Shown in pieces: positions 28,487 through 36,442 of a stretch of 64,000 nucleotides of DNA (the first letter of the stretch is position 1; every line of letters starts with the position of its first letter). The notes under the pieces were generated by a model. The model had not been told where the DNA came from and did no database searches. It saw only the letters and a program-made list of their open reading frames with translations. Both the position numbers and the translations under genes were made by a program. This stretch comes from Streptomyces novaecaesareae (GTDB taxonomy: Bacteria; Actinomycetota; Actinomycetes; Streptomycetales; Streptomycetaceae), in NCBI RefSeq assembly GCF_000716875.1, contig NZ_JNWQ01000014.1:29044-93043 (forward strand). The letters run 5' to 3'.

Positions 28487-29350
28487 ATGGCCGACCCCAC
28501 CGCCCCGCGCGACGACTCCGACCCGCGCGATCGCACGTCCCCGCGCGACGATCTCGACCTGCCCGTCCGGCTCGGGCCGCGCCCGCCCCGCCGGGTGGTC
28601 TCGCTGGTGCCCTCACTGACCGAGGCGGTCGCCGCGACCGCGCCCGGGCTGCTGGTCGGCGCCACCGACTGGTGCAGCCACCCCGCCGACCTGGCCGTCA
28701 CCCGGATCGGCGGCACCAAGAACCCCGACGTCCGGCGCGTCCTCGCGCTCGAACCGGACCTCGTCCTCGCCAACGACGAGGAGAACCGGCGCCCCGACCT
28801 CGACGCGCTGCGGGCGGCCGGCGTCCCGGTGTGGGTCACCGACATCCGCACCCTGGACGACGCCTTCCGCTCGCTGGACCGGCTGCTGACCACCGCCTGC
28901 CGACTCCCGCGCCCCGCCTGGCTGGACGAGGCGGAGGCGGCCTGGGCCCCGACCGAGGCCGGCCGGGCGGACGACCGGAGTCCGCAGGCAGGCCCACGGG
29001 CCGTCGTGCCGATCTGGCGCCGCCCGTGGATGGTCCTCGGCCGCGACACCTTCGCCGGAGACCTGCTGCGCCGCCTGGGCCTGCGGCTCGTCCACGCCGA
29101 CCACCCCGAGCGCTACCCCGCCGTGCCGCTGCCCGAACTGCTGGCCACCCGGCCGGAGTTGGTCGTACTACCGGACGAGCCGTACCACTTCACCGCCGAG
29201 GACGGCCCCGAGGCGTTCCCGGGCACACCCGTCGCCCTGGTCAGCGGACGGCACCTGACCTGGTACGGACCGTCCCTCGTCACCGCCCCCGCCGTCCTGC
29301 GGCAGGCGATCGGTCACCCGTTCGTACAAGGCCGGACCGGCACCTCGTAG
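28487..29350 (+). CDS. Cytosolic helical-backbone metal receptor-like protein (BtuF/TroA-like)
   Basis: A 287-residue protein with a periplasmic-binding-protein-like fold: RRVVSLVPSLTEAVAATAPG, GATDWCSHP, GTKNPDVRRVLALEPDLVLAND, and WMVLGRDTFAGDLLRRLGL. It lacks a signal peptide and lipobox, so it probably stays in the cytoplasm, where it could bind a corrinoid or metal complex. Divergent from the ABC lipoprotein gene; may relate to handling the imported chelate. Role not established. Confidence 0.8.
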   Translation: MADPTAPRDDSDPRDRTSPRDDLDLPVRLGPRPPRRVVSLVPSLTEAVAATAPGLLVGATDWCSHPADLAVTRIGGTKNPDVRRVLALEPDLVLANDEENRRPDLDALRAAGVPVWVTDIRTLDDAFRSLDRLLTTACRLPRPAWLDEAEAAWAPTEAGRADDRSPQAGPRAVVPIWRRPWMVLGRDTFAGDLLRRLGLRLVHADHPERYPAVPLPELLATRPELVVLPDEPYHFTAEDGPEAFPGTPVALVSGRHLTWYGPSLVTAPAVLRQAIGHPFVQGRTGTS

Positions 29351-29399
29351 GATGACCGCCACTCACCGGGACTGCCGGTGACAAGCGGGGGGCCCACAG

Positions 29400-30446
29400 A
29401 TGAGACTGAGCACCACCCGGCGGACACTGGTCCTGGTGTCCGCCGCCGCCGTGTCGACCGCCGTCCTGGCGGGCTGCGGCACCGAACACGCCGACAGGCA
29501 CCAGAACGCGGGAGCGGGCAACAGCCCGGTGGCCGTCGACGCCGCGCCGACCGACTCGCCGAGCGCGAGCCCGTCCGCCGGCAGCACCCCGAGCCCGACC
29601 GCCCCGGCGAGCACGAGCACGAGCGCAAGCCCCGGTGCCTCGCAGAGCCCGAGCGCCGGCCCGGGCAGGTCGGCCAAGCCCGCCGCGCCGAGCACCCCGC
29701 CCGGCACCGCCGCCAAGCCCGGCGGCGGCAACCTGCCCGCCGGGCTGACCACCCAGCCTCCGGTCGCCAAGCCCGTCGTGGTGGCCCCGGTGCCGACCGC
29801 CAAGCCCGGCCCGGTCGCACCCCCGCCGCCGCCCGCGCCGCCGACCCCGCACGTGCCGCCGTTGCAGAGCGGCTGCACGCCCAGCAAACCCCGGCCGGAC
29901 GACCCCAAGGAGGCCGTCGGCACAGCGCTCACCACGGCCGCCGGCCAGTCCCGGACGCTCAAGCTGAGCAGCGGTGGCACCGACCAGCTCCCGCCGCTGC
30001 CCGTCAACCTGGTCAAGGCCGTCGCCTGGCAGGAGAGCGGCTGGCAGTCCGGCATCCTCGCCTGCGACGGCGGGATCGGCACCATGCAGATCATGCCGAA
30101 CACCATCGGCTGGATGAACGGCAAGTTCGGCACCACCTCGGACGCCAACACCCTCGCCGGGAACGTCCAGCTCGGCACCCAGCTGCTCGACTGGCTCGTC
30201 GCCTACTACGGCGACTCCTCCTTCGGCGGGAAGTACGACCTCTCCCCCGACCCGGCCACCGGCAAGACGCCGCTGCTCGACCTGGTCATCTCCGCGTACA
30301 ACGCGGGCGCGGGCAACGTGCACTACAACGCCGTCACCGACCCGACCACGGGCGAGGTCGTCGGCAGCCTCTCCATCCCCAACCCGGGGTACGTCGCCAA
30401 CGTCAAGGCGCTGATGTCCGGCCAGCCCTGGAACAAGGCAGGCTGA
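29400..30446 (+). CDS. Lipoprotein with C-terminal lytic transglycosylase (SLT) domain
   Basis: A 348-residue secreted lipoprotein: signal peptide with lipobox VLAGC, then a Ser/Pro/Ala-rich linker of ~120 residues that would span part of the cell wall, and a goose-lysozyme/SLT-type domain (residues ~190-345) with catalytic AWQESGW, GGIGTMQIMPNT and SAYNAGAGNV. It likely cleaves peptidoglycan glycan strands at the cell surface. ATG 29400; followed by a strong terminator. Confidence 0.9.
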   Translation: MRLSTTRRTLVLVSAAAVSTAVLAGCGTEHADRHQNAGAGNSPVAVDAAPTDSPSASPSAGSTPSPTAPASTSTSASPGASQSPSAGPGRSAKPAAPSTPPGTAAKPGGGNLPAGLTTQPPVAKPVVVAPVPTAKPGPVAPPPPPAPPTPHVPPLQSGCTPSKPRPDDPKEAVGTALTTAAGQSRTLKLSSGGTDQLPPLPVNLVKAVAWQESGWQSGILACDGGIGTMQIMPNTIGWMNGKFGTTSDANTLAGNVQLGTQLLDWLVAYYGDSSFGGKYDLSPDPATGKTPLLDLVISAYNAGAGNVHYNAVTDPTTGEVVGSLSIPNPGYVANVKALMSGQPWNKAG

Positions 30447-30464
30447 CCGAAGCCTCCGGAACAC

Positions 30465-30502
30465 GACGGGGCCCGGGACGCGATCGCGTCCCGGGCCCCG
30501 TC
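30465..30502. terminator. Terminator hairpin between convergent genes
   Basis: Perfect 38-bp palindrome (19 bp per arm, centre CGATCG) that forms a 17-bp GC-rich stem with a 4-nt loop. It lies between the SLT lipoprotein stop and the end of the minus-strand gene at 30524, so it can stop both. Confidence 0.85.
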
Positions 30503-30523
30503 CGTCCGGCGGGTGTCCCCCCG

Positions 30524-32782
30524 TCAGCCGCGCGCGGCGGAGACGGCGGCGCCCAGCGCCTCCTTGATGCGCGGGCCGAGGCGGGCGAAGCCCAGCTCCT
30601 TCATGGCCGCCCGCAGCAGTTCCTCCTCCGACCGCTCGACACCGTCGCCGTCCACCCACCGCACGACGGCGAGCAGCTCATCGGCCGAGTAGGCGGTGAC
30701 CGGACGGCCGGGCGTGAAGTCCGGCTTCGCGGGACTGGCGGCAGCCTCCTCGGAGGCCTCGGGCTCGACGGAGGCCTCGGGCTCGACGGCAGGCTCGGGC
30801 TCCACGGCGGGGGCCTCGTCCGCAACGGCCTCGGGCTCGACGACGGGCTCGGGCTCGGCCACCGGCTCGGCCTCGGCGGTCGGCTCCTCGGCGACCTCGG
30901 CCTCGACAGCCGGGGCCTCCACCTCGACGGCAGGCTCCTCGGCGGGCTCCTCGGCGACGGCAGCGGGCTCGGCCTCGATCACCGGCTCGACGTCGGCAGC
31001 CGGTTCGGCCACCTCGGCGACCGGCTCCTCGACTACGGCCTCGGGCTCGACGGCGGGCTCAGCCTCGGCCTCAACCATCGGCTCGGCGTCAACGGCCGCC
31101 TCAACGATCTCGGCCTCACCCGTCTCCGCCTCGGCGACGACCTCGTCCACCTCGACGGCGAGCCCCTCCGAAACCTCGGCCTCGGCAGCGGACTCCTCGA
31201 CCTCGACGACGGTCTCGGCCGTCTCCGCCACGGCGACGACCTCGTCCACCTCGACGGCGAGCTCCTCCGAAACCTCAGCCTCGGCAGCGGGCTCCTCGAC
31301 CTCGACGGCGGTTTCAACCATCTCCGCCACGACCTCGTCCGCCGCTGCGGCCTCGGCCAGGGCGGCGGTCGCGGCCGCGACCAGGTCGTCGGCGGCCGGG
31401 GAGGGCGCGGGGAGGGAGACCACCGCTGCCGGGGCGTCCTCCTCCGTCAGCTCCTCCTCCACCGCGACCGACTCGGCGACGACGGCCTCCGCGTCCACAC
31501 CCGACGCCGCCTCAGCCTCAGGCTCGGCCTCGACGGCGGCCTCCGCCTCGATGGCGTCCTCGACCGGAGCCGTCACCGAGACCGGGACCTCCTCCACGAG
31601 CCCGTCCCGCTGCCCACCGGCCAGCGCCTGACGGGCCGCGGCCTCGGCCTCGGCGTCCGAAGCCTCGGAGCCCGACACCTCCGAGCCCGGCACCTCCGCG
31701 CTCGACTCCACCGCGTCCGACTCCTCCGCAGCCAGCTGCTCACCGGCCACGTCCTCGACCGGCGCCTCGCCGACCTCGGCCTCGTCGACCGCCGCCTCCT
31801 CGGCGGGGGTCTCCTCGGCGGGGGCCTTCTCCGCCAGCCCGTCCCGCTGCCCGCCGGCCAGCGCCTGGCGGGCCGTGTACGCGGCCTCGGCGGCACGGCG
31901 GTCGGCCTTGGCGGCGGCGAGTTCGGTGAGCAGGTCGCCGAGGCCGGCCTCCTCCAGGGCGGCGCGCAGGCCGCGGATGGTGGGCAGGCGGTAAAGGGTG
32001 CCCTCGTCGGAGGCGAGCCGCTCGACCAGGTCGATCAGCTCGGCGAAGGACAGCCCGTCCAGGTCGTGCTCGGGCAGCAGGCGGGCGAGGTCACGCAGGC
32101 CGGTGTTGATCGCCTCGAAGGCCTGGGCGGTGTGCTCGACCAGGGCGCCGTCGGCGGGCACCGTCGGGAGGGTGCCCGCCGGGGCGAGGGCGGCCCAGGC
32201 GCGGCGCTCGATCTCGGCGGAGGTGAGAGCCTCGTGCAGGTCCTCGCGGCGGATGCGGCGGTCGGTGGCCAGGGCCGTGGCCTGCTTGCGCAGCGAGCGG
32301 CCGCGCAGCCACGAGAGCTTGACGCCGTTCTCGCGGCGCCAGGCGCTGTCGGCGGTGGCGGCGGCGAGGGCGCCGAGGTCGGCGTCGTAGGCGGCGGTGG
32401 TGAGGGTCGCGGAGGTGCGGTGCACCCGGTGGAGCATCTCGACCAGGAGCGCGGCCTTGGCGACGGTGTCCGGTTCGTCCAGCTTGACCTCGGCGGCCAG
32501 GGCGGTGACGGCCTCCCAGGTCTGCTGGAGGTCGCGGCCGCGCAGTTCGGCGAGCGCGGTGGAGGCGGCGCGGGCGTCCTCGGGGGTGGCGACGGTGTCG
32601 ACGGCCGCGTACCAGGCGTGGGTGTCGGCGTCGAGCGTGAAGGCCCCGAGTTCGGCGTAGCGGCCGAGGTCCTCGCGGAGGTCGGGCTCCGCGGCGGCGT
32701 CCTGGGAGTCCTTGACGTCTGCGGCGTCGGCGACGTCCACCGGGTCGGCTGCGTCGGCGTTGCGCGAGTGAAGCACTGTCAT
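30524..32782 (-). CDS. Large acidic protein with expanded low-complexity linker, unknown function
   Basis: A 752-residue protein in three parts. Residues ~1-290 are helical (LGRYAELGAFTLDADTHAWYAAVDT opens a folded region). Residues ~290-690 are an extremely acidic, Ala/Val/Glu/Pro-rich linker with internal repeats, including two copies of RQALAGGQRDGL and long runs of VEPEPA-type words. The C-terminal ~55 residues (ELLAVVRWVDGDGVERSEEELL ... LGPRIKEALGAAVSAA) resemble the end of DUF4011/DUF3320-type DNA-associated proteins. It may be a split or remodelled relative of those. The start ATG 32782 has only a weak SD, and the frame continues upstream, so the N-terminus is uncertain. Confidence 0.65.
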   Translation of the reverse strand: MTVLHSRNADAADPVDVADAADVKDSQDAAAEPDLREDLGRYAELGAFTLDADTHAWYAAVDTVATPEDARAASTALAELRGRDLQQTWEAVTALAAEVKLDEPDTVAKAALLVEMLHRVHRTSATLTTAAYDADLGALAAATADSAWRRENGVKLSWLRGRSLRKQATALATDRRIRREDLHEALTSAEIERRAWAALAPAGTLPTVPADGALVEHTAQAFEAINTGLRDLARLLPEHDLDGLSFAELIDLVERLASDEGTLYRLPTIRGLRAALEEAGLGDLLTELAAAKADRRAAEAAYTARQALAGGQRDGLAEKAPAEETPAEEAAVDEAEVGEAPVEDVAGEQLAAEESDAVESSAEVPGSEVSGSEASDAEAEAAARQALAGGQRDGLVEEVPVSVTAPVEDAIEAEAAVEAEPEAEAASGVDAEAVVAESVAVEEELTEEDAPAAVVSLPAPSPAADDLVAAATAALAEAAAADEVVAEMVETAVEVEEPAAEAEVSEELAVEVDEVVAVAETAETVVEVEESAAEAEVSEGLAVEVDEVVAEAETGEAEIVEAAVDAEPMVEAEAEPAVEPEAVVEEPVAEVAEPAADVEPVIEAEPAAVAEEPAEEPAVEVEAPAVEAEVAEEPTAEAEPVAEPEPVVEPEAVADEAPAVEPEPAVEPEASVEPEASEEAAASPAKPDFTPGRPVTAYSADELLAVVRWVDGDGVERSEEELLRAAMKELGFARLGPRIKEALGAAVSAARG

Positions 32783-32988
32783 GTGAGGTCCGGTTCTGGG
32801 CGACGACGGCGGGGCTGGCGACGAGGGGGCGGCGGACCGGTTGCGCGGGGTGCCCCGGGGGCGGGGCGAGGGGGCGCGCGCTCGGGCTGCCGGTTGTGGA
32901 GGCCCAGAATACGGGTGCCCGTTCGAGCCTTGCACGCACCCACCGCCCCGACGGGCCGATGTCGTATCCCATACCGCCCGCCTGGCCG

Positions 32989-34584
32989 CTACTCGGGAGG
33001 CCCGCCCGGGTGGTCCGGTGCTGGTCCGGACGGGTGGCCGGGCCTCCGTCGGCCGGGCGGACCCGGGCGGCGGCCGGGGGGCCGCAGGCGCTCCAGGGGG
33101 ATTTCGCGGGCGCTGCGGCGCGGTCGGCCGAGCGGCGGCCGGTACCCGGCCCGACCGAGGGCGTGCAGGTCGACCGGAGCGAGGTACTCGTTCAGCGCCG
33201 TGCGGTGCCACCACGCGCCGGTTTCCCGCAGTTCGCGCCAATCGGTGAACCGGTAGAGGTAGAGGGTCGCCCGGACGTGGGTCGGCGGGGCGTCCGGGAA
33301 GGGGTTGTGGCGCAGCAGGCGCAGGGTGGCCCGGTCGCCGGCCAGCAGGCGGGCGACGAAGGGCAGGAACCAGGGTCGGGCGTAGCCCGGCGAGATGCCG
33401 GCGAACCACATCAGCCAGTCCAGCCGCAGGTGGTAGGGGGCGTACTGGCGCGGGAGGCGGCGCACGTCGCCGGGCTTGCCCTTGAAGCCGTACTCGCGCC
33501 ACACCGTCTGCGGGGTGAGGACGGCCTCGTCGGTGCCCTCGACCACGACCTCCTGGCGGAGGCGGTTGATGCTGCCGAAGGCGCCGTAGGTGTTGACGAG
33601 GTGGAGCCGGTTGAAGGAGCGGTTCATGGCCTGGTGGCGGGAGACCAGGTTCCGCACCGGCCAGTAGCTGAGGACGACGACGGCCGTGGTCAGCGCGATG
33701 ACCAGCGCCTCGTACCAGAGCGGGGCGCCGGGGTAGCCGCGGGCGTGGACGGGCAGGCCGAGGCGGTCCGGCTGGACGGCGGCGAGTGCCAGGGTGACGG
33801 TGAGCCAGTTGAGCCAGGCGAAGTTGCCGGAGGCGATGAGCCACAGCTGGGTGGCGATGACGGCGCAGGCGGCGTAGCTCGCGATGGGCTGCGGGAGCAG
33901 CAGGCAGACCGGTACGACGAGTTGGACGAAGTGGTTGGCCGCGACCTCGACCCGGTGCAGCCGGTCGGGCAGGTGGTGGAAGAACCAGCTGAGCGGGCCG
34001 GGCATCGGCTGGGTCTCGTGGTGGTAGCGCAGGCAGGTCAGGTCGCGCCAGCAGCTGTCGCCGCGCAGTTTGATCAGCCCGGCGCCGAACTCGACCCGGA
34101 ACACCAGCCAGCGCATCAGCCACAGCACCGCGGTGGGCGGTGCGGTGTCGGCGGTGCCCAGGAAGGCGGCGAGGAAGCCCGCTTCGAGCAGCAGGGACTC
34201 CCAGCCGAAGGAGTACCAGGTCTGCCCGACGTTGACGATGGAGAGGTAGAGGACCCAGAGCACCGCCCACAGCAGGATCGACGCCCAGAGCGGGACGGCG
34301 TCGCCGAGCCCGGCCGCGACGGCGGCGGCGAGGGCGGCGCCGCTCCAGGCGACGGCGGCGAAGAAGCGGTCGCTGTAGTGGAGGTGGAAGAGGCCGGGTG
34401 CCTGACGGAACGTGACGCGGGCGGTGAAGCGGGGCACCGGCAGCATGCCGTCCTCGCCGATGAGTGCGCGGAACTGCGCGGCCGCGTCGAGGAATCCGAT
34501 CAGGTAGATGACGGCGAGCAGGCGTTGGACGAGCAGCCGGCTCAGCCAGTAGTCGGGGGCGGCGAACCAGTCCATGCCGCCCAT
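32989..34584 (-). CDS. Lipase maturation factor (LMF1)-like membrane protein
   Basis: A 531-residue polytopic protein of the lipase maturation factor family. Several transmembrane segments are visible, and the C-terminal part has conserved blocks RHQAMNRSFNRLHLVNTYGAFGSI and KPGDVRRLPRQYAPYHLRLDWLMWF typical of LMF1 relatives. In animals LMF1 folds lipases in the ER; bacterial members are uncharacterised. ATG 34584 starts MGGMDW; a GTG nine bases upstream is possible. An 11-bp phased repeat array lies ~100-200 nt upstream. Confidence 0.85.
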   Translation of the reverse strand: MGGMDWFAAPDYWLSRLLVQRLLAVIYLIGFLDAAAQFRALIGEDGMLPVPRFTARVTFRQAPGLFHLHYSDRFFAAVAWSGAALAAAVAAGLGDAVPLWASILLWAVLWVLYLSIVNVGQTWYSFGWESLLLEAGFLAAFLGTADTAPPTAVLWLMRWLVFRVEFGAGLIKLRGDSCWRDLTCLRYHHETQPMPGPLSWFFHHLPDRLHRVEVAANHFVQLVVPVCLLLPQPIASYAACAVIATQLWLIASGNFAWLNWLTVTLALAAVQPDRLGLPVHARGYPGAPLWYEALVIALTTAVVVLSYWPVRNLVSRHQAMNRSFNRLHLVNTYGAFGSINRLRQEVVVEGTDEAVLTPQTVWREYGFKGKPGDVRRLPRQYAPYHLRLDWLMWFAGISPGYARPWFLPFVARLLAGDRATLRLLRHNPFPDAPPTHVRATLYLYRFTDWRELRETGAWWHRTALNEYLAPVDLHALGRAGYRPPLGRPRRSAREIPLERLRPPGRRPGPPGRRRPGHPSGPAPDHPGGPPE

Positions 34585-34682
34585 GCCTACCACCGCGGCC
34601 CCGCGGGCGGGCCCGGCCGGAGCGCGGTCGGCGGACGGTTCACCCGCTCGGCCCGGCCGAACTGCGCTGCGCCGTACGGCCG

Positions 34683-34786
34683 GAACGCGGCCGGGCCGGC
34701 GTCGGAACGCAGCCCGAACGCGGCCTGAACGTGATCCGAACGCCTCCGGAAGTTCTTCGGAACGTCTTCGGAACGGTTTCGGAACG
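34683..34786. repeat. Exact 11-bp-phased GAACG array upstream of the LMF1-like gene
   Basis: GAACG recurs at 34683, 34705, 34716, 34727, 34738, 34760, 34771 and 34782, with a degenerate copy at 34749 and one missing position at 34694: all on an exact 11-bp grid over 104 bp. The flanking bases are also alike in the right-hand copies (TCTTCGGAACG). On the minus strand, upstream of the LMF1-like gene, it reads as CGTTC every 11 bp, nearly one helical turn. Confidence 0.85.
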
Positions 34787-34828
34787 CGGCCCGGGCGCCG
34801 CCCCGACCGCCGGGCCCCCGGACGGCAG

Positions 34829-34873
34829 CGTGGCGGGGAGCCTCTCCTCGGGGGTGAGAGGCGCCCCGCCACG
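34829..34873 (-). terminator. Hairpin downstream of the GAF-PAS gene
   Basis: CGTGGCGGGG and GCCTCTC pair with GAGAGGC and CCCCGCCACG with one internal mismatch around a 9-nt loop. It lies 73 nt after the GAF-PAS stop on the minus strand and probably ends that transcript. Confidence 0.75.
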
Positions 34874-34945
34874 GTGGTGGACGGTACGGGTGGTGGTGCC
34901 GGCGACCGCGTCCGCGGTGCCGCGTGCGGGCGGCGGGTCGGCGGC

Positions 34946-36043
34946 TCAGCTCGGCAGGACGAGTCCGGACCCGCCGGCGATGCCCGGGCGGCCGGTCGCG
35001 GTCGCGGTGCCGTTCTGCTGCAGCCGGTCCACCAGCAGTGCGGCCAGCGTGCCGAGCTCCTCCTCCGTGCGGGACTGGGCGGTGACGTCCATGCCGACGG
35101 TGAGGACACCGTTGACCTGGCCGGTGCGCGCGGTCCGCAGCGGGGTGCAGGTGAAGCTGAAGATCTGCTGGATGCGCTGGGCGTCGGGGCGGGTGTTCTG
35201 CACCCGGACGTCGTTGAGGACGGTGGCGCGGCCGGTGCGGTACGCCTCGGAGACGGCCTGCTGGAGGCCGGCCACGCCGAGCTGCGGGTAGGCCGTGCCG
35301 ATCGAGCCGTACGCCACCGGGGCGCCGAAGGTCTCGGCGTGCTGGGCGTTGGCGTAGCGGATCTCCTGGCCGGGGCCGTCGGTCAGCATGATGGGGAACG
35401 GGGAGCCGTCGAAGGCGGCGAACATCTCCTGCTGCTGGGCGAGCAGGTTGTCGCGCAGCCGGATCTCGGAGAGCAGCGCCTCGGCGAGGTGCTGGATGTC
35501 GCGCAGCCGCTCGCGCCCCCACTGCCGGGGTTCCCGGTCGAGGACGCAGACGGTGCCGATGACGGTGTTGGTGTCGTCGACGAGGGGGGCGCCGAGGTAG
35601 GCCCGGACGCCGAGTTCGTCCACGACCGGGTTACCGGCGAACCGGGGGTAGGCGAGGATGTCGTCCAGGGCGAGGGGCGAGCGCTGGGCGACCACGTGCG
35701 GGCAGAAGCCGTGGCTCATCGGCATCTGCCGGGTGGGGAGGTCGAAGGCGATGCCCCGATCCGCCCAGGAGGCGCCTTCTTCGGCCGCGGTCTCGGTCGA
35801 GTTTGGCGGAATGTAGAGCCCCCGGAACATCTGGCGCTCGTCGTTGATGAAGTTGACCATCGCGATGGGAGCGCGGGTGATGCTGGCTGCCAGGTGCGCG
35901 AAGCGGTCGAAGGCCTCGTCCGCGGAGGGTTCGTTGAGACCCAGGCTGCGCAGCCTGCGAGTCCGCTCGGACTCCCCGGCGGCACCCGGGAACTGGCCTT
36001 GAGTGCTCATCACATCAGTCATGGCGCACATGTAATCAGACAT
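34946..36043 (-). CDS. GAF-PAS sensory protein without output domain
   Basis: A 365-residue cytosolic protein. Residues ~30-190 are a GAF domain (RFAHLAASITRAPIAMVNFI; MSHGFCPHVV; LGVRAYLGAPLVDDTNTVIGTVCVLD), and residues ~205-330 a PAS domain (PFPIMLTDGPGQEIRYANAQHAETFG). No kinase, GGDEF, or DNA-binding domain follows, so it must pass its signal through a partner. The start is uncertain: 36043, 36022 and 36010 are all in-frame ATGs without a clear SD. It is divergent from the acyl-CoA dehydrogenase region and has a 16-bp palindrome upstream. Confidence 0.8.
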   Translation of the reverse strand: MSDYMCAMTDVMSTQGQFPGAAGESERTRRLRSLGLNEPSADEAFDRFAHLAASITRAPIAMVNFINDERQMFRGLYIPPNSTETAAEEGASWADRGIAFDLPTRQMPMSHGFCPHVVAQRSPLALDDILAYPRFAGNPVVDELGVRAYLGAPLVDDTNTVIGTVCVLDREPRQWGRERLRDIQHLAEALLSEIRLRDNLLAQQQEMFAAFDGSPFPIMLTDGPGQEIRYANAQHAETFGAPVAYGSIGTAYPQLGVAGLQQAVSEAYRTGRATVLNDVRVQNTRPDAQRIQQIFSFTCTPLRTARTGQVNGVLTVGMDVTAQSRTEEELGTLAALLVDRLQQNGTATATGRPGIAGGSGLVLPS

Positions 36044-36442
36044 CCGGGCCGTTCGGTGCTACCGGCACCGGCCACCGCTCTTGCCGATGAACAGCCAAAG
36101 CAGCATGTGAGCGGCCGCTCACCGGGGTCACGAAGCGGGGGAAGATCATTTCCCACCCGGTGCGCAGGCGAAACCCGCGGGCGATCAGGGGGCGCCGAAT
36201 CCCGCCAATCCAAGATCAGCTAGGCGTGCTGGGGGTATTCACATACGACAATGAGCCCTGCCGAAGACAGGGACGGCATTCCCCTTCCCAGGGAGGGGTC
36301 CGTCCCAAGGTCCGCATACACCGATTGCACGGGGGCGATCGGCCGCCACCTCCACACCCCACCCATCCCTCAGGGGGGCGGGCGGAGCGGCATCGACGGC
36401 GCGAACGGAGGCACGACACCACTGCAACGAGAGGACCCCAGC
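36044..36442. other. 399-base divergent intergenic region
   Basis: Between the GAF-PAS gene (minus) and the acyl-CoA dehydrogenase (plus). It contains the GTGAGCGGCCGCTCAC palindrome (36107-36122) and an AT-richer patch near 36228-36252 that could hold a promoter. A frame open from 36251 continues into the dehydrogenase but its N-terminal residues look non-coding. Confidence 0.6.
36107..36122. promoter_or_regulatory. 16-bp perfect palindrome, candidate operator
   Basis: GTGAGCGGCCGCTCAC with no central gap, 64-79 nt upstream of the GAF-PAS start. A short uninterrupted palindrome in a divergent region is typical of a dimeric repressor site. Confidence 0.4.

Larger units (their letters stand above)
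34585..34945 (-). other. 361-base intergenic region with phased repeats and a terminator
   Basis: Lies between the GAF-PAS gene (ends 34946) and the LMF1-like gene (starts 34584), both on the minus strand. It contains the hairpin at 34829-34873 and the 11-bp GAACG array at 34683-34786. Frames crossing it are basic, repeat-derived shadows, so I see no gene. Confidence 0.7.

Noticed and set aside
30524..34270. Very long minus-strand open frame continuing past the acidic protein
   Set aside because: It crosses the LMF1-like gene in another frame and is Arg/Pro-rich shadow sequence upstream of 32782.
34683..34786. CRISPR array
   Set aside because: Units are 11 bp, with no spacers and no cas genes.
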